A DNA stretch of 34,267 bases from an uncultured Actinomycetes bacterium (GCA_903873565.1 CAIQOY010000191.1:1-34267); one strand, 5' to 3'. Positions 22,607 to 34,156 are shown, counted from the stretch's first letter. Made by a program: numbers and translations. Notes: generated from the sequence alone by a model not told the origin.

Positions 22607-24718
22607 CTAGATCAGGGCGACGAGCGCCGGGATCAGCAGGATCGCGACGATGTTCGCGATCTTGATCATCGGGTTGATGGCCGGGCCCGCGGTGTCCTTG
22701 TAGGGATCGCCCACGGTGTCGCCGGTGACGGCGGCCTGGTGGGCGATGGAGCCCTTGCCGCCGTGCGCGCCGTCCTCGATCAGCTTCTTCGCGTTGTCCC
22801 ACGCGCCGCCGCCCGAGGTCATCGAGATGGCCAGGAACAGGCCGGTCACGATCGTGCCGAGCAGCAGGCCGCCCAGCATCTGCAGGGCGGAGTCGGTGAA
22901 GACCACGATCAGGCCCACCAGGATCGGGATCACGACCGGGATCGCGGCCGGCACCAGCATCTCGCGGAGCGCGGTGCGGGTCACGATGTCGACGCAGGTG
23001 CCGTACTCGGGGCGGTCCGTGCCGTCCATGATGCCCGGCTTCTCGCGGAACTGCCGGCGCACCTCCTCGACGACCGCCTTGCCGGCCTTGCCAACGGCGC
23101 TCATGCAGAAGGAGGCGAACACGAACGGCATCGCGCCGCCGATCAGGAGGCCGACCACGACCCACGGGTCGGACAGGTCGAACGCGATGTTCGTGAGCTC
23201 GAGCTTGCCCGCCTCCTCGAGCTTGATGATCAGCTCGTCGCGGTACGAGGCGAACAGGATCACCGCGGCGAGGCCGGCGGAGCCGATCGCGTAGCCCTTG
23301 GTGACCGCCTTGGTCGTGTTGCCGACCGCGTCGAGCGGGTCGGTGACCTTGTTGCGGACCTCCTCGGGGAGGCCCGCCATCTCGGCGATGCCGCCGGCGT
23401 TGTCGGTGACCGGGCCGAAGGCGTCGAGCGCGATGATCACGCCCGCCATCGACAGCATGGCGACGACCGCGATCGCGATGCCGACGAGGCCGGCGAGCGC
23501 GTTGGCGATCAGGATGCCGCCGCCGATCACGATCACCGGCAGGGCCGTGGCCTGCATCGAGTAGCCGAGGCCGCTGATGATGTTGGTGGCGTGGCCGGTG
23601 GTCGAGGCCTCCGCGACGTCCTTGACGGGGCGCCAGCGGGTGCCGGTGTAGTACTCGGTGATCGCCATCAGGAGCGCGGTGATCACGAGGCCGACGAGGG
23701 CGCAGATCAGGACGTCGGTGCTGCTCGCGCCGGACAGGGCGTCGGCGTGCTTGGCGATGGCGTCGTCGAGGCCGAGGATGGCCGGGACGAAGAGCACGGC
23801 GGAGATGACCGCCGACACGAGGACGCCGCGGTAGAGGGCGCCCATCACGCTGCCGCCCTCGCCGACGCGCACGACCAGCGTGCCGACGATCGAGGCGAGG
23901 CCGGACAGGCCGCCGAGGATCAGCGGGAGGCCGACGAGGGCCTCGGAGCCGGTGAACTGGCTGAGCAGGAGCATCGCCGCCACGATCGAGACCGCGTAGG
24001 TCTCGAACAGGTCCGCCGCCATGCCGGCGTCGTCGCCGACGTTGTCGCCGACGTTGTCCGCGATCACGGCCGGGTTGCGCGGGTCGTCCTCGGGGATGCC
24101 GGCCTCGATCTTGCCGACGAGGTCCGCGCCGACGTCGGCGCCCTTCGTGAAGATGCCGCCGCCGACGCGCGCGAAGACGGAGATCAGCGAGCCGCCGAAG
24201 CCGAGGCCGACGAGGCCGTAGATCGCCTCGCCCTGCGTGGCGCCCATCTGGAGCAGGAAGCCGTAGTAGCCGGCGACGCCGAGCAGGCCGAGGCCGACGA
24301 CGAGGATGCCGGTCACGGTGCCGCCCTTGAAGGCGACGTCGAGCGCCGGGCCGAGGCCCGACTTCGCGGCCTCCGCGGTGCGCACGTTGGCGCGCACGGC
24401 GACGTTCATGCCGATGAAGCCGGCGGCCGCCGACAGGATCGCGCCGATCAGGAAGCCGACGGCGACGCGCCAGCCGCCCAGGTCGGGCACGACGAGGAGG
24501 ATGATCGCCAGGATCACGGCGACGATGGCGACCGTCCGGTACTGACGGCTCAGGTAGGCGGAGGCGCCCTCCTGGATCGCCGCGGCGATCTCGCGCATCT
24601 TGTCGTCACCCTGGGGCTTGGACAGCACCCAGCGGGTCAGGATCAGCCCGTACAGGACGGTGATCGCGCCGCAGACCAGCGCGATCAGCACGGCATGCTC
24701 GGAGAAGAAGGTGGACAT
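22607..24718 (-). CDS. hppA: K+-independent membrane proton-pumping pyrophosphatase
   Basis: This 703-residue enzyme has about 16 membrane helices and couples pyrophosphate hydrolysis to proton export. The pyrophosphate and Mg site motifs [13 protein letters not shown] (about 193-205) and [21 protein letters not shown] (221-241) are intact, as is [10 protein letters not shown] (439-448). The subtype residue is K470 in [10 protein letters not shown]: Lys here marks the K+-independent class, whereas K+-dependent enzymes have Ala. It can save energy from the pyrophosphate made by biosynthesis. The gene has a 5' leader of about 50 nt from an extended -10, with AAGGAG rather far from the ATG, and is divergent from the TPP riboswitch. 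Confidence 0.96.
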   Translation of the reverse strand: MSTFFSEHAVLIALVCGAITVLYGLILTRWVLSKPQGDDKMREIAAAIQEGASAYLSRQYRTVAIVAVILAIILLVVPDLGGWRVAVGFLIGAILSAAAGFIGMNVAVRANVRTAEAAKSGLGPALDVAFKGGTVTGILVVGLGLLGVAGYYGFLLQMGATQGEAIYGLVGLGFGGSLISVFARVGGGIFTKGADVGADLVGKIEAGIPEDDPRNPAVIADNVGDNVGDDAGMAADLFETYAVSIVAAMLLLSQFTGSEALVGLPLILGGLSGLASIVGTLVVRVGEGGSVMGALYRGVLVSAVISAVLFVPAILGLDDAIAKHADALSGASSTDVLICALVGLVITALLMAITEYYTGTRWRPVKDVAEASTTGHATNIISGLGYSMQATALPVIVIGGGILIANALAGLVGIAIAVVAMLSMAGVIIALDAFGPVTDNAGGIAEMAGLPEEVRNKVTDPLDAVGNTTKAVTKGYAIGSAGLAAVILFASYRDELIIKLEEAGKLELTNIAFDLSDPWVVVGLLIGGAMPFVFASFCMSAVGKAGKAVVEEVRRQFREKPGIMDGTDRPEYGTCVDIVTRTALREMLVPAAIPVVIPILVGLIVVFTDSALQMLGGLLLGTIVTGLFLAISMTSGGGAWDNAKKLIEDGAHGGKGSIAHQAAVTGDTVGDPYKDTAGPAINPMIKIANIVAILLIPALVALI

Positions 24719-24773
24719 CAGGCTCGCTCGGCTCCTTGAGATCGACTCGCCGTCGGCGGGGGACGGCCGCCGA

Positions 24774-24782
24774 ACGGTAGCA
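24774..24782 (-). promoter_or_regulatory. Putative extended -10 of hppA (TGCTACCGT)
   Basis: TGC-TACCGT on the minus strand lies 55 nt before the hppA ATG. It would give a leader of roughly 50 nt containing AAGGAG, so hppA is one of the exceptions to the leaderless pattern. Confidence 0.4.
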
Positions 24783-24814
24783 ATCCGCCCCGTGCGCGCC
24801 CGCCGCTAGTCGGC

Positions 24815-24820
24815 TAGTGT
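24815..24820 (+). promoter_or_regulatory. Putative -10 of the thiamine operon (TAGTGT)
   Basis: TAGTGT ends 6 nt before the first bases that pair in the TPP aptamer, so transcription would start right at the riboswitch. No clear -35 is visible. Confidence 0.4.
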
Positions 24821-24826
24821 TGGTGG

Positions 24827-24915
24827 CCGAGCGCGGGAGCCCGAGCGGGCTGAGAGGCGGGGTTCGACCCCGCGACCGCGGAACCTGATCTGGGTAAGAC
24901 CAGCGGAGGAAGCTC
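24827..24915 (+). ncRNA. TPP riboswitch (THI element)
   Basis: The conserved thi-box core is clear: GGCTGAGA (24848-24855) in the pyrimidine-sensor arm, and ACCTGATCTGGGTAAGACCAGCGGAGGAA in the pyrophosphate-sensor arm. A small P3 hairpin GCGGGG-TTCGA-CCCCGC lies between them. GAGC at 24829-24832 can pair with GCTC at 24912-24915 to close P1. The Shine-Dalgarno GGAGGA (24905-24910) lies in the 3' side of the aptamer, 6 nt before the thiS ATG. Thiamine pyrophosphate binding should therefore block ribosome access directly, with no separate expression platform visible. Confidence 0.95.
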
Positions 24916-24916
24916 A

Positions 24917-27332
<2,416 letters not shown>

Positions 27333-27355
<23 letters not shown>

Positions 27356-28655
27356 GGTACGACGCGGTCCCGAACAGCTCGTCGAGCGACACCGGCTCGA
27401 GGCCGCGGGCCCGCAGCCCGCGCACCATCCCCGGCACCGCCGCGGCGGTGTTGGCCTCGACGTGCATCACGACGATCGACCCCGGGCGGGACTTCGACAC
27501 CACGCGCTCGACGAGGACGCCGGGGGCCGGCTTCAGGTAGTCGGAGGGATCGACGTCCCAGAGCACCGTCCAGGCCATGCCCTCGGCGCCGGCGGACGCG
27601 CGCACGCCCGCATCGACGTCACCGTAGGGCGGCCGGAAGAACGGCGCCGGCGAGGCCTTGGCGACGCTCCACCAGATCTCCCGGTCGCCCGCGATCTGGC
27701 TGCGCTGCTCGCCCGCCGCCTCCTTGGTCATCCACGGGTGGGCCCAGGTGTGCGAGCCGATCGTGTGGCCCTCCGCGACGGTGCGCCGCGCCGCGTCGGG
27801 GTTGGCCCGCACGTTGACGCCGTTGCAGAAGAAGGTGCCCTTCACGCGCGCGCGCCGCAGCGCGGCGAGGAGCTGCAGCCACGGACCCGAGTCGAGGCAG
27901 TCGTCGAAGGTCAGCGCGACCTTGTCGCCCGCCTCGGGCAGGCGGTAGATCTGCGTGCTGGTCACGGCCCGCGCGACGCGCAGGAGCTGCGCGTCGCCGG
28001 TCCCGCGCCGCCCGACCGCGTCGTCGGCGGCCACGCGCAGCCGGTAGACCCCGGGCAGGAGCAGGCGCCCCTTGACGCGCAGGTTCCAGGCCAGCTCGGA
28101 GGCGCCGTCGACGGGCGTCGGCATCCTCACGCGCCCGATCTCGACGCCGAGCTGGCTCTCGACCACGAGGCGCATGGCCACGGCCCCCGAGAGGTCCTCC
28201 GCGCTGGCCCGCACGCGCACCGGGCCCCGGCTCGTGGTCGCCGGCGTCGCCGCCGGCGCCGTCACCACGGGATCGGCGCCGTCGCGGGTCACGGGCGTGA
28301 GGGCGTCCTGGGCGACGCCGGCGGCGTCCGTCAGGCGGGCGCGCACCGCGTAGTGCCCGTCGGGGACGCCGGCCCCGTCCCACGTGAGGGTCTGCTCCTG
28401 CCCCGCGACGACCGCCGTCGGCGCGAGCAGGGAGGCGACGGCGATCCCGCCCGCCGTGACCACGTCGACCTGCAGCGTCCCCGCGCTCTGCGCCACCACC
28501 GTGACGGTCGCCCGGTTGGCCTGCGGGGTGGCCTCGGGGTCGAAGGCGGCCGGCGCGACCTGCGCGGAGACCGCGGCGCTGGTCACGGGCGCGATCGGCA
28601 GCGGCGCCGCGGGGGCGGCGAAGAGGGTCAGTCCGACGGCGACGGCGGCGAGCAC
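27333..28655 (-). CDS. Exported polysaccharide deacetylase (NodB domain)
   Basis: This is a 440-residue protein from a GTG at 28655, the most likely start because the hydrophobic signal (VLAAVAVGLTLFAAPAAPLP) follows at once; the listed 628-aa ORF runs through mtnP. After the signal come about 200 residues of beta-rich, FlgD-like or Ig-like modules (QEQTLTWDGAGVPDGHYAVRARL). The C-terminal NodB domain has TFDD, the metal-binding HTWAH (SHTWAHPWM), RPPYGD, DVDPSDY and IVVMH, a complete CE4 active site. It probably removes acetyl groups from peptidoglycan or another surface glycan. It follows mtnP by 17 bp. Confidence 0.85.
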
Positions 28656-28672
28656 GGGACCGTGTTCCGCCC

Positions 28673-29473
28673 CTAGAGGCGCGCTCCTGCCAGCGCGTGC
28701 CGGCAGGGATCGTCGGCGGGGCGCTCCGGCAGGGCGGCGATCGCGCTGGCGAGCAGGTCGCGCAGCACGTCGAGGTTGGCCGCGAACGCGGCGAGCACGT
28801 CGTCCGCCTGCACCGCCTCCCCCGCGTCCGCCTCGACGCCGGTGTCGTAGTCGGTGATCAGCGCGATCGACGCGTAGCAGAGCTCGAGCTCCCGGGCGAG
28901 CGCGGCCTCCGGGTAGCCGGTCATGTTGATGACCTGCCAGCCCATCTGGCGGTACCAGCGCGACTCGGCCCGCGTCGAGAAGCGCGGACCCTCGACGACG
29001 ACCATGGTGCCGCCGTCGCGCACGTCCGCCCCGACCGCGCGGCCGGCCGCGAGCAGCGCGGCGCGCAGGTGCGGGCAGTACGGGTCGGCCGTGGACACGT
29101 GCGTCGCGCCGGGGCCGTCGTAGAAGGTGTGGCTGCGGCCCGAGGTGCGGTCGACGAACTGGTCGACGACGCAGAACGCGCCCGGCGGCAGGGCGGGGTC
29201 GAGGGACCCGGCCGCGCACGGGGCCAGGATGCGCTCGACCCCGAGCTCGCGCATCGCCCAGAGGTTGGCGCGGTACGGGATCCGGTGCGGCGGCAGGTCG
29301 TGGCCGCGGCCGTGCCGGGGCAGGAAGGCGACCCGCTGCCCGCCGACCTCGGCGATGCGGACGGCGTCGGACGGGTCGCCGTACGGCGTCTCGACCCGCA
29401 CCTCCTCGGCCCCCTCCAGGTACTGGCCGAAGCCCGACCCGCCGAACACGCCGATCGCGGCGCGTCCGCTCAC
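28673..29473 (-). CDS. mtnP: S-methyl-5'-thioadenosine phosphorylase
   Basis: This 266-residue trimeric phosphorylase splits methylthioadenosine into adenine and methylthioribose-1-phosphate. It follows human MTAP closely: IGVFGGSGF, TPYGDPSDA, LPRHGRGHDLPPHRIPYRANLWAM, ACGSL-like CAAGSL, VVDQFVDRTSGRSHTFYDG, VVEGPRFSTRAES, INMTGYPEAALARE and the base-binding TDYDTG. The released adenine could feed apt at the left end of the window. The GTG start overlaps the stop of the upstream gene (GTGA). Confidence 0.94.
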   Translation of the reverse strand: MSGRAAIGVFGGSGFGQYLEGAEEVRVETPYGDPSDAVRIAEVGGQRVAFLPRHGRGHDLPPHRIPYRANLWAMRELGVERILAPCAAGSLDPALPPGAFCVVDQFVDRTSGRSHTFYDGPGATHVSTADPYCPHLRAALLAAGRAVGADVRDGGTMVVVEGPRFSTRAESRWYRQMGWQVINMTGYPEAALARELELCYASIALITDYDTGVEADAGEAVQADDVLAAFAANLDVLRDLLASAIAALPERPADDPCRHALAGARL

Positions 29474-29943
29474 ACGTCGCCGCCCGGCGTCCAGATCTTG
29501 GGCCGCGGGACCTCGGTGCGGGGCGGCGCCGGGGCGGGCGGTGCGGCGGCCGCGGGTGCGGCGCTCGCCGGGTCGCCCTCCGCCGCCGCCGCTTCGTCCG
29601 ACAGGCGCACGGCCTCGGCGAAGGCCAGCTTGAGGTCGGCGAGGGCGCGTCGCAGCTCCTCCACCTGCGGGGGCAGCGGCGCCCCCTCGGGGAAGGCCGC
29701 CGCGAGCGTCTCGATCAGGGCGTCCGCGGACGAGATCGCGAGGCTGGCCTGCACGGCGTCGCCGCCGTTGACCATCCCCGGGATCATCCCGAGCTGCCCC
29801 GCGCCGATCGACATCAGCTCGGAGGCGACCTGCAGGATCAGCCCCTCGACGCGCAGCTGGGACAGGTCCAGCTCCTGCGGCGGCTCGCCGCCGGGCGCGG
29901 CTCCGGCCTCCGGGGCCGGCTCGTTCTCGGGCTCATCGGCCAT
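29470..29943 (-). CDS. Hypothetical protein, DUF1844-like helical core
   Basis: This 157-residue cytosolic protein has Pro/Ala/Glu-rich tails (EPENEPAPEAG at the start, AAPAAAAPPAPAPPRTEVP near the end) around a helical core (EGLILQVASELMSIGAG, ADALIETLAAAF, ELRRALADLKLAFAEAV). The core resembles DUF1844 proteins in pattern, but I cannot confirm membership. The function is unknown. It overlaps the ybdK-like gene by 11 nt upstream and mtnP by 4 nt downstream, so it is made in step with both. Confidence 0.75.
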   Translation of the reverse strand: MADEPENEPAPEAGAAPGGEPPQELDLSQLRVEGLILQVASELMSIGAGQLGMIPGMVNGGDAVQASLAISSADALIETLAAAFPEGAPLPPQVEELRRALADLKLAFAEAVRLSDEAAAAEGDPASAAPAAAAPPAPAPPRTEVPRPKIWTPGGDV

Positions 29944-31129
29944 CGAGCACCTCCTTCAGGCGCCGGGCGGACGCCATCGTGATCTCGACCTGCTCGGCGT
30001 GGATCGCCGACATGTCCTCTCCCGCCTCGACGCGGGCCTTCCAGCGCGAGGCGTGGTCCCCATTCTGCAGCAGATCCTCCAGCGGCTCGAGCCAGGGCGC
30101 GAGGCCGAGGGCCTCGACCTCCGGCGAGCAGGCCGCGAGCAGGGCGCGGGCGTGGTCCGCCGCGCCGACCACCGCCCGCCGCTCCAGGTCGATCTGCCCG
30201 CGGTCGGTGCCCCAGCGCAGCGCCCGCCAGAGGTTCTCCTCGATGTCGCTCGGGCGGTCGGGCGGCGGCAGCTCGCCGGCGTCGTAGAGGCGCGCCGCGC
30301 GCGCCGCCAGTGCCGTCTGGAGCGCCGCCAGGGCGATCGACTCGGCGATGTCGGGCAGCGCGTCGCAGGCGCGCACCTCGACCGTGCCGAAGGACTGGTG
30401 CGGGCGCACGGTCCACCAGATCTCGGTGTGCTCGCGGATCGACTCCGTCTCGAGCAGGAAGCGGACGTAGCGGTCGTAGTCAGCCCAGTCGGCGAAGACG
30501 TCGGGGACGCCGCAGCGCGGGAACATGCGCGTGAAGATCTGGGTGCGCGTCGAGCGCAGGTGCGTGATGCGCCCCTCGAGCCACGGCGACGAGCACGACA
30601 GCGCGAGCAGGATCGGGACGTGGCTGCGCATGTGGTTGGCCACCGCCATCGCGCGGTCCGCGCCGCGGATGCCGACGTGCACGTGCATCCCGAAGGTGTT
30701 GTTGCGCCACGCGATGTAGCGCAGCGTGCCCTCGACGATCCGGTAGTGCGGCGTGTCGATGATGCGCTGCTCGGTCCACGGCGACGTCGGGTGGGTCCCG
30801 GTGGCCCCGATCGCGACGCCGAGCCGCTCGGCCTCCTCCATCAGCGCGATCCGCCGGTCGACGATCATCCGGGCCGCCTCGTCGAAGGTAGCCCCGCGGC
30901 CGGTCTTGACCTCGATCTCGGAGGCGATCAGCTCGCCGGCGACGTTGCCGTGGAGCGGCCCGGCCTCGCAGGCGTCGCGCAGCTCCTCGAAGCGGTTGCA
31001 CATCCGCAGCGAGTCGCGATCGAGGATCTGGAACTCCTCCTCGATCCCGATCGTGAAGTCGGTCGCGTCGGCGAAGTGCGAACGGGCGGCGTCGAGCGCC
31101 GCATAGGAGTCCTCGACCGACGCGCCCAT
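29933..31129 (-). CDS. YbdK-type glutamate-cysteine ligase family protein
   Basis: This 398-residue protein of the GCS2/YbdK carboxylate-amine ligase family uses ATP to join a glutamate carboxylate to an amine such as cysteine. Signatures are FTIGIEEEFQILD (about 25-37), EIEVKTG, GTHPTSPW, RNNTFGMHVHVGI and FGTVEVRACD. The real start is the ATG at 31129; TACCCT lies 9 nt upstream with no Shine-Dalgarno. If it makes gamma-glutamylcysteine it could serve ergothioneine- or glutathione-like thiol synthesis, but E. coli YbdK is only a weak GCS, so the product is uncertain. Confidence 0.88.
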   Translation of the reverse strand: MGASVEDSYAALDAARSHFADATDFTIGIEEEFQILDRDSLRMCNRFEELRDACEAGPLHGNVAGELIASEIEVKTGRGATFDEAARMIVDRRIALMEEAERLGVAIGATGTHPTSPWTEQRIIDTPHYRIVEGTLRYIAWRNNTFGMHVHVGIRGADRAMAVANHMRSHVPILLALSCSSPWLEGRITHLRSTRTQIFTRMFPRCGVPDVFADWADYDRYVRFLLETESIREHTEIWWTVRPHQSFGTVEVRACDALPDIAESIALAALQTALAARAARLYDAGELPPPDRPSDIEENLWRALRWGTDRGQIDLERRAVVGAADHARALLAACSPEVEALGLAPWLEPLEDLLQNGDHASRWKARVEAGEDMSAIHAEQVEITMASARRLKEVLDGR

Positions 31130-31138
31130 GGCCGCGCA

Positions 31139-31185
31139 AGGGTACCAGCGGCCGCGCGGCGCCTTCCCCGCATGGGCGCTACCCT
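31139..31185. promoter_or_regulatory. Divergent promoter region with two TACCCT boxes
   Basis: The same hexamer TACCCT occurs once on each strand: minus 31144-31139, 9 nt before the ybdK-like ATG, and plus 31180-31185, 7 nt before the anti-sigma-like GTG. Both are leaderless arrangements. Identical boxes suggest that one sigma factor serves both genes. Confidence 0.5.
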
Positions 31186-31192
31186 TCCGCGC

Positions 31193-31759
31193 GTGGAGGA
31201 CCAGGACGAGACCGCGATCCACCCCGCCGAGGTCACGCTGCTCGACTACGTCGTGGGCGACCTCGAGCACGAACGCTCCGCCGAGATCCGCCGCCACGTC
31301 GCCGGCTGCTCGGAGTGCCGCGAGCGGATCGTGCAGCTCTCGCTGGCCATGGACGAGCTCGATCGGCTGCCCAGCGCCGGCATCCCGCACGACGTCCTCA
31401 ACGCCGTACGCCCGCCCGTGCGACGCGCCGGCCGGATCGTCCCGATCGCCCTGCTCGTCGCCGCGGGCCTCGGGGTCGTGGCCCTGTTCCAGGTCGGCGG
31501 CCTGCAGAGCGGCGAGCCGCAGGCGACCGGCAGCCAGGTCGTGCTGGAGACCGCCAGCGACCGCCCCGAGCTGGTCGTGACCGAGCTGCTCGGCGGCCTC
31601 CCCCACGACGTCGTCGTCGACCGCGACGACGAGCGTCGCATCGTCGTGCTCGTGCAGGCCGGCGACGTCGCCGTGGCCGCCGAGCGCCTCAGCGGCACGT
31701 CCTCGCCGGACGGCCGCACCTACGTCGTGGACGTCGCCGCGACGCCCGCCGCGCCGTAG
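31193..31759 (+). CDS. Zinc-finger anti-sigma-like membrane protein
   Basis: This is a 188-residue protein. The N-terminal domain has the H-x3-C-x2-C signature of ZAS anti-sigma factors (IRRHVAGCSECRERIVQLS, about 31-49). One membrane helix follows (RIVPIALLVAAGLGVVALF, about 84-102), and an outer domain of about 85 residues (VVTELLGG...RRIVVLVQAGD...YVVDVAAT) resembles the end of RskA-type proteins. No ECF sigma gene lies beside it. I chose the GTG at 31193 because TACCCT is 7 nt upstream; an in-frame ATG at 31172 would add seven residues but precedes that hexamer. Confidence 0.78.
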   Translation: MEDQDETAIHPAEVTLLDYVVGDLEHERSAEIRRHVAGCSECRERIVQLSLAMDELDRLPSAGIPHDVLNAVRPPVRRAGRIVPIALLVAAGLGVVALFQVGGLQSGEPQATGSQVVLETASDRPELVVTELLGGLPHDVVVDRDDERRIVVLVQAGDVAVAAERLSGTSSPDGRTYVVDVAATPAAP

Positions 31760-31768
31760 CGCCCCGCC

Positions 31769-32425
31769 TCAGGCGAGGTGGAAGTAGAGCGCGTAGAGGA
31801 GCTCGACCGCGGGGCTGGTCGTGTGCACCGTGACGTCCGCCGGCACGTCGATCAGGGCGCCCGAGTAGTTGAAGACGATGCGGACGCCCGCCCGCACGAG
31901 CTCGTCGGCGACATCCTGCGCGGCCTCGGCGGGGACGGCGACGACGCCGACGATGACCTGCTCCTCCTCGACGATGCGCGGCAGCTCGTCCGGGCCCCGC
32001 ACGACGAGCGGGCCGCACTGGGCGCCGACCTTGGCCGGGTCGGCGTCGACGATGGCGGCGATCGAGAAGCCGTGGTCGGCGAAGACGTCCGCCTCGGCGA
32101 TCGCCTGGCCGAGCCGGCCGGCGCCGACCAGCACGATGTTGTGCTGCCCGGCGGTGCGCAGGATCTGGCTGATCTCGCCGATCAGGGCGTCGACGCTGTA
32201 GCCCACGCCGCGCTTGCCGAACGTGCCGAAGCCGGACAGGTCGCGGCGGATCTGCGTCGCGTTGACGTGCGTGTACTCGCTGATCTCGTGCGAGGTGATG
32301 TGGCTGCGGCCGGCCTTCTTGGCCTGCGTCAGCACCTGCAGGTAGTGGGCGAGGCGCGCGGCGACTCCGCCGCCGAGGCGCTCCGTGACCGGGGTCGTGA
32401 CCAAGGCATCCACTGTCACAAGCAT
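31769..32425 (-). CDS. rex: Redox-sensing transcriptional repressor Rex
   Basis: This 218-residue dimeric repressor senses the NADH/NAD+ ratio. The N-terminal winged helix reads YLQVLTQAKKAG...TSHEISEYTHVNATQIRRDLSGFGTFGKRGVGY, and the Rossmann domain has VLVGAGRLGQAIA with GxGxxG. The C-terminal swap helix is ELLYALYFHLA. It follows the glutaredoxin-like gene by 35 bp and may be co-transcribed with tsaD. TACGAT overlaps the ATG; if that is a -10 box, one of the GTG codons at positions 3 or 5 would be the true start. Confidence 0.93.
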   Translation of the reverse strand: MLVTVDALVTTPVTERLGGGVAARLAHYLQVLTQAKKAGRSHITSHEISEYTHVNATQIRRDLSGFGTFGKRGVGYSVDALIGEISQILRTAGQHNIVLVGAGRLGQAIAEADVFADHGFSIAAIVDADPAKVGAQCGPLVVRGPDELPRIVEEEQVIVGVVAVPAEAAQDVADELVRAGVRIVFNYSGALIDVPADVTVHTTSPAVELLYALYFHLA

Positions 32426-32460
32426 CGTACAAACTCTTCGTCGGCGCGGAGGCGGGCGGC

Positions 32461-32700
32461 CTAGCGGTCGAGCCGGGCCACCAGCTCGCCGACGCTGACG
32501 GCGTAGCGGGCGACCTCCTCCCCGTCGATGAGCACGACGGGGATCGAGGCCCGGTGGCGGCGCTCGAGGTCGAGGTCGCCGTCGATGTCGATCACCTGCA
32601 GGTCCACATCGGGGCGCCCGCGCACCGCCGCGCGGACGGCCTCCACGGCCGGCGGGCAGAGCGTGCAGCCCGCGGCGACCAGGACCTCGACGCGCCTCAT
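32461..32700 (-). CDS. Glutaredoxin-like (DUF836) thiol protein
   Basis: This 79-residue thioredoxin-fold protein has the redox motif CTLC near the N-terminus (VAAGCTLCPPAVEAV) and the cis-Pro segment IPVVLIDGEEVARY. Its size fits DUF836/glutaredoxin-like proteins, which often neighbour rex in actinobacteria. The start overlaps the tsaD stop (ATGA), coupling it to the t6A operon. The electron donor and partner are unknown. Confidence 0.88.
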   Translation of the reverse strand: MRRVEVLVAAGCTLCPPAVEAVRAAVRGRPDVDLQVIDIDGDLDLERRHRASIPVVLIDGEEVARYAVSVGELVARLDR

Positions 32701-33668
32701 CCGAGCGGGCTCCGGGCGTGGGCGTCGAGGGCCAGGAGCGCCGCCGGCGCGAGCGGCTCGAGGTCGAGGGCGGCGCGGGCGATCATTGCGGCGTTGTCGC
32801 CGCAGAGGGCCAGCGGCGCCGCGACGACCCGCGCGGGCAGCCCGGGCAGGGCGGCCCGCAGCCGCTCGTTGGCAGCCACGCCGCCGACCAGGCCGAGCGT
32901 GTCGCGCCCGGTCGCGGCGAGGCCGAGCGCCGCCCGCTCCACGAGGTGGCGCACGATCGCCTCCTGGTAGGCGGCGGCCAGGTCCGACGGGCTCGCCGCC
33001 TCCGCGGCGACGGCCATCGCCAGCGCGGTCTTCAGGCCCGAGAACGAGAAGGCGAGGTCGTCGCGACCCGCGAGCGGCGTCGTCAACGGGTGCGCCTCGG
33101 GATCGCCCTGCGCCGCCAGCGCCGCCAGCGCCGGCCCGCCGGGGTAGCCGAGGCCGAGCAGACGCGCGCCCTTGTCGAAGGCCTCGCCGGCCGCGTCGTC
33201 CATGCTGCGCGCGAGGGTGCGGATGCGCGGCCCGTCGACGTCGAGGAGCAGCGTGTGCCCGCCGGACGCGAGCAGCACGAGGTGCGGGCCCACGGGCGGC
33301 TCGGGGGCGAGCTGCAGCGAGGCCACGTGGCCGTGCAGGTGGTCGACCGCCACGAGCGGCAGCCCGCGGCCCCAGGCCAGGCCCTTGGCGTACCCGACGC
33401 CCACGAGGAGGGCCCCGATCAGCCCGGGGCCGGCCGTCACGGCCACCCGGGTGACGTCGTCGAGGGACAGCCCGGCGTCCCGCAGGGCGGCGCGGACCGT
33501 GGGGTCCAGGAGCTCGAGGTGGCGCCGGGCGGCGATCTCCGGCACGACGCCCCCGAAGGCCACGTGCTCGGCGGACTGCGAGGCGACGACCGAGGCGCGG
33601 AGGGTGCCGTCGGGCGCCATCACGGCGGCGCAGGTCTCGTCGCAGGAGGTCTCGAGGGCCAGGATCAT
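32697..33668 (-). CDS. tsaD: tRNA N6-adenosine threonylcarbamoyltransferase TsaD
   Basis: This 323-residue catalytic subunit transfers threonylcarbamoyl to A37 of ANN-decoding tRNAs. The ASKHA fold opens with ILALETSCDETCAA; EIAARRHLELL, the metal-binding H110-x3-H114 (DHLHGHVASL), LLASGGHT, DDAAGEAFDKGARLLGLGYPGGP, FSFSGLKTA and GGVAANERLR are all present, as is the C-terminal DNAAMIA. The ATG overlaps the rimI stop (ATGA); the longer listed ORF runs into rimI. Confidence 0.96.
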   Translation of the reverse strand: MILALETSCDETCAAVMAPDGTLRASVVASQSAEHVAFGGVVPEIAARRHLELLDPTVRAALRDAGLSLDDVTRVAVTAGPGLIGALLVGVGYAKGLAWGRGLPLVAVDHLHGHVASLQLAPEPPVGPHLVLLASGGHTLLLDVDGPRIRTLARSMDDAAGEAFDKGARLLGLGYPGGPALAALAAQGDPEAHPLTTPLAGRDDLAFSFSGLKTALAMAVAAEAASPSDLAAAYQEAIVRHLVERAALGLAATGRDTLGLVGGVAANERLRAALPGLPARVVAAPLALCGDNAAMIARAALDLEPLAPAALLALDAHARSPLG

Positions 33669-34156
33669 CGGACCAGCGGCTCGTCGCCCGGCCCCTCGCC
33701 CCGCCACATCACGAGCGCGTCCTCGCGGTCGTCCGTGTAGTAGCCGCGGCGCATCCCCGACGGCCGGAACCCGAGCTCCTCGTAGAGCCGGATGGCGCCG
33801 TGGTTGGAGACGCGCACCTCGAGCGTGTGCCCGCGCGTTCCGTCCTCGCTGGTCTCGCGCAGGAGCGTCTCGAGCATCAGCCGCGCGACCCCGCGCCTGC
33901 GGTACGGCTCGTCGACGGCGACGTTCATGATGTGCCACGCGTCCGTGTACTTCGAGACGATCAGGTAGCCGACCAGCGTCTTGCCGTCGAAGGCGCCGTA
34001 GCAGCGGCTGCCCGGCCGCGTGATCTCGCCCTGGAACATCGTGCGCGACCAGGGCGTCCGGTACGAGCGCCGCTCGACCGCCTCGACGGCGGGCAGGTCG
34101 CCGAGGCCGAGGCGGCGCAGCCCGATCTCCGTCTCGTTGACGGGCTCCGCGCTCAT
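33665..34156 (-). CDS. rimI: Ribosomal-protein-alanine N-acetyltransferase RimI-like
   Basis: This is a 163-residue GNAT protein. IGLRRLGLGDLPAVEAVERRSY opens the fold, WHIMNVAVDEPYRRRGVARLML contains the acetyl-CoA loop RRRGVA, and LEVRVSNHGAIRLYEELGFRPSGMRRGYY is the RimI-type C-terminal segment. It lies between tsaB and tsaD with ATGA overlaps on both sides, the standard bacterial order. Family members acetylate the N-terminus of ribosomal protein S18; the role here is inferred from position and motifs. Confidence 0.92.
   Translation of the reverse strand: MSAEPVNETEIGLRRLGLGDLPAVEAVERRSYRTPWSRTMFQGEITRPGSRCYGAFDGKTLVGYLIVSKYTDAWHIMNVAVDEPYRRRGVARLMLETLLRETSEDGTRGHTLEVRVSNHGAIRLYEELGFRPSGMRRGYYTDDREDALVMWRGEGPGDEPLVR

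Noticed and set aside
32405-32430. Possible Rex operator (TTGTGAC half-site) at the rex start
   Set aside because: Only one half of the TTGTGA-n6-TCACAA palindrome is present; the other arm does not match, so I do not call autoregulation.
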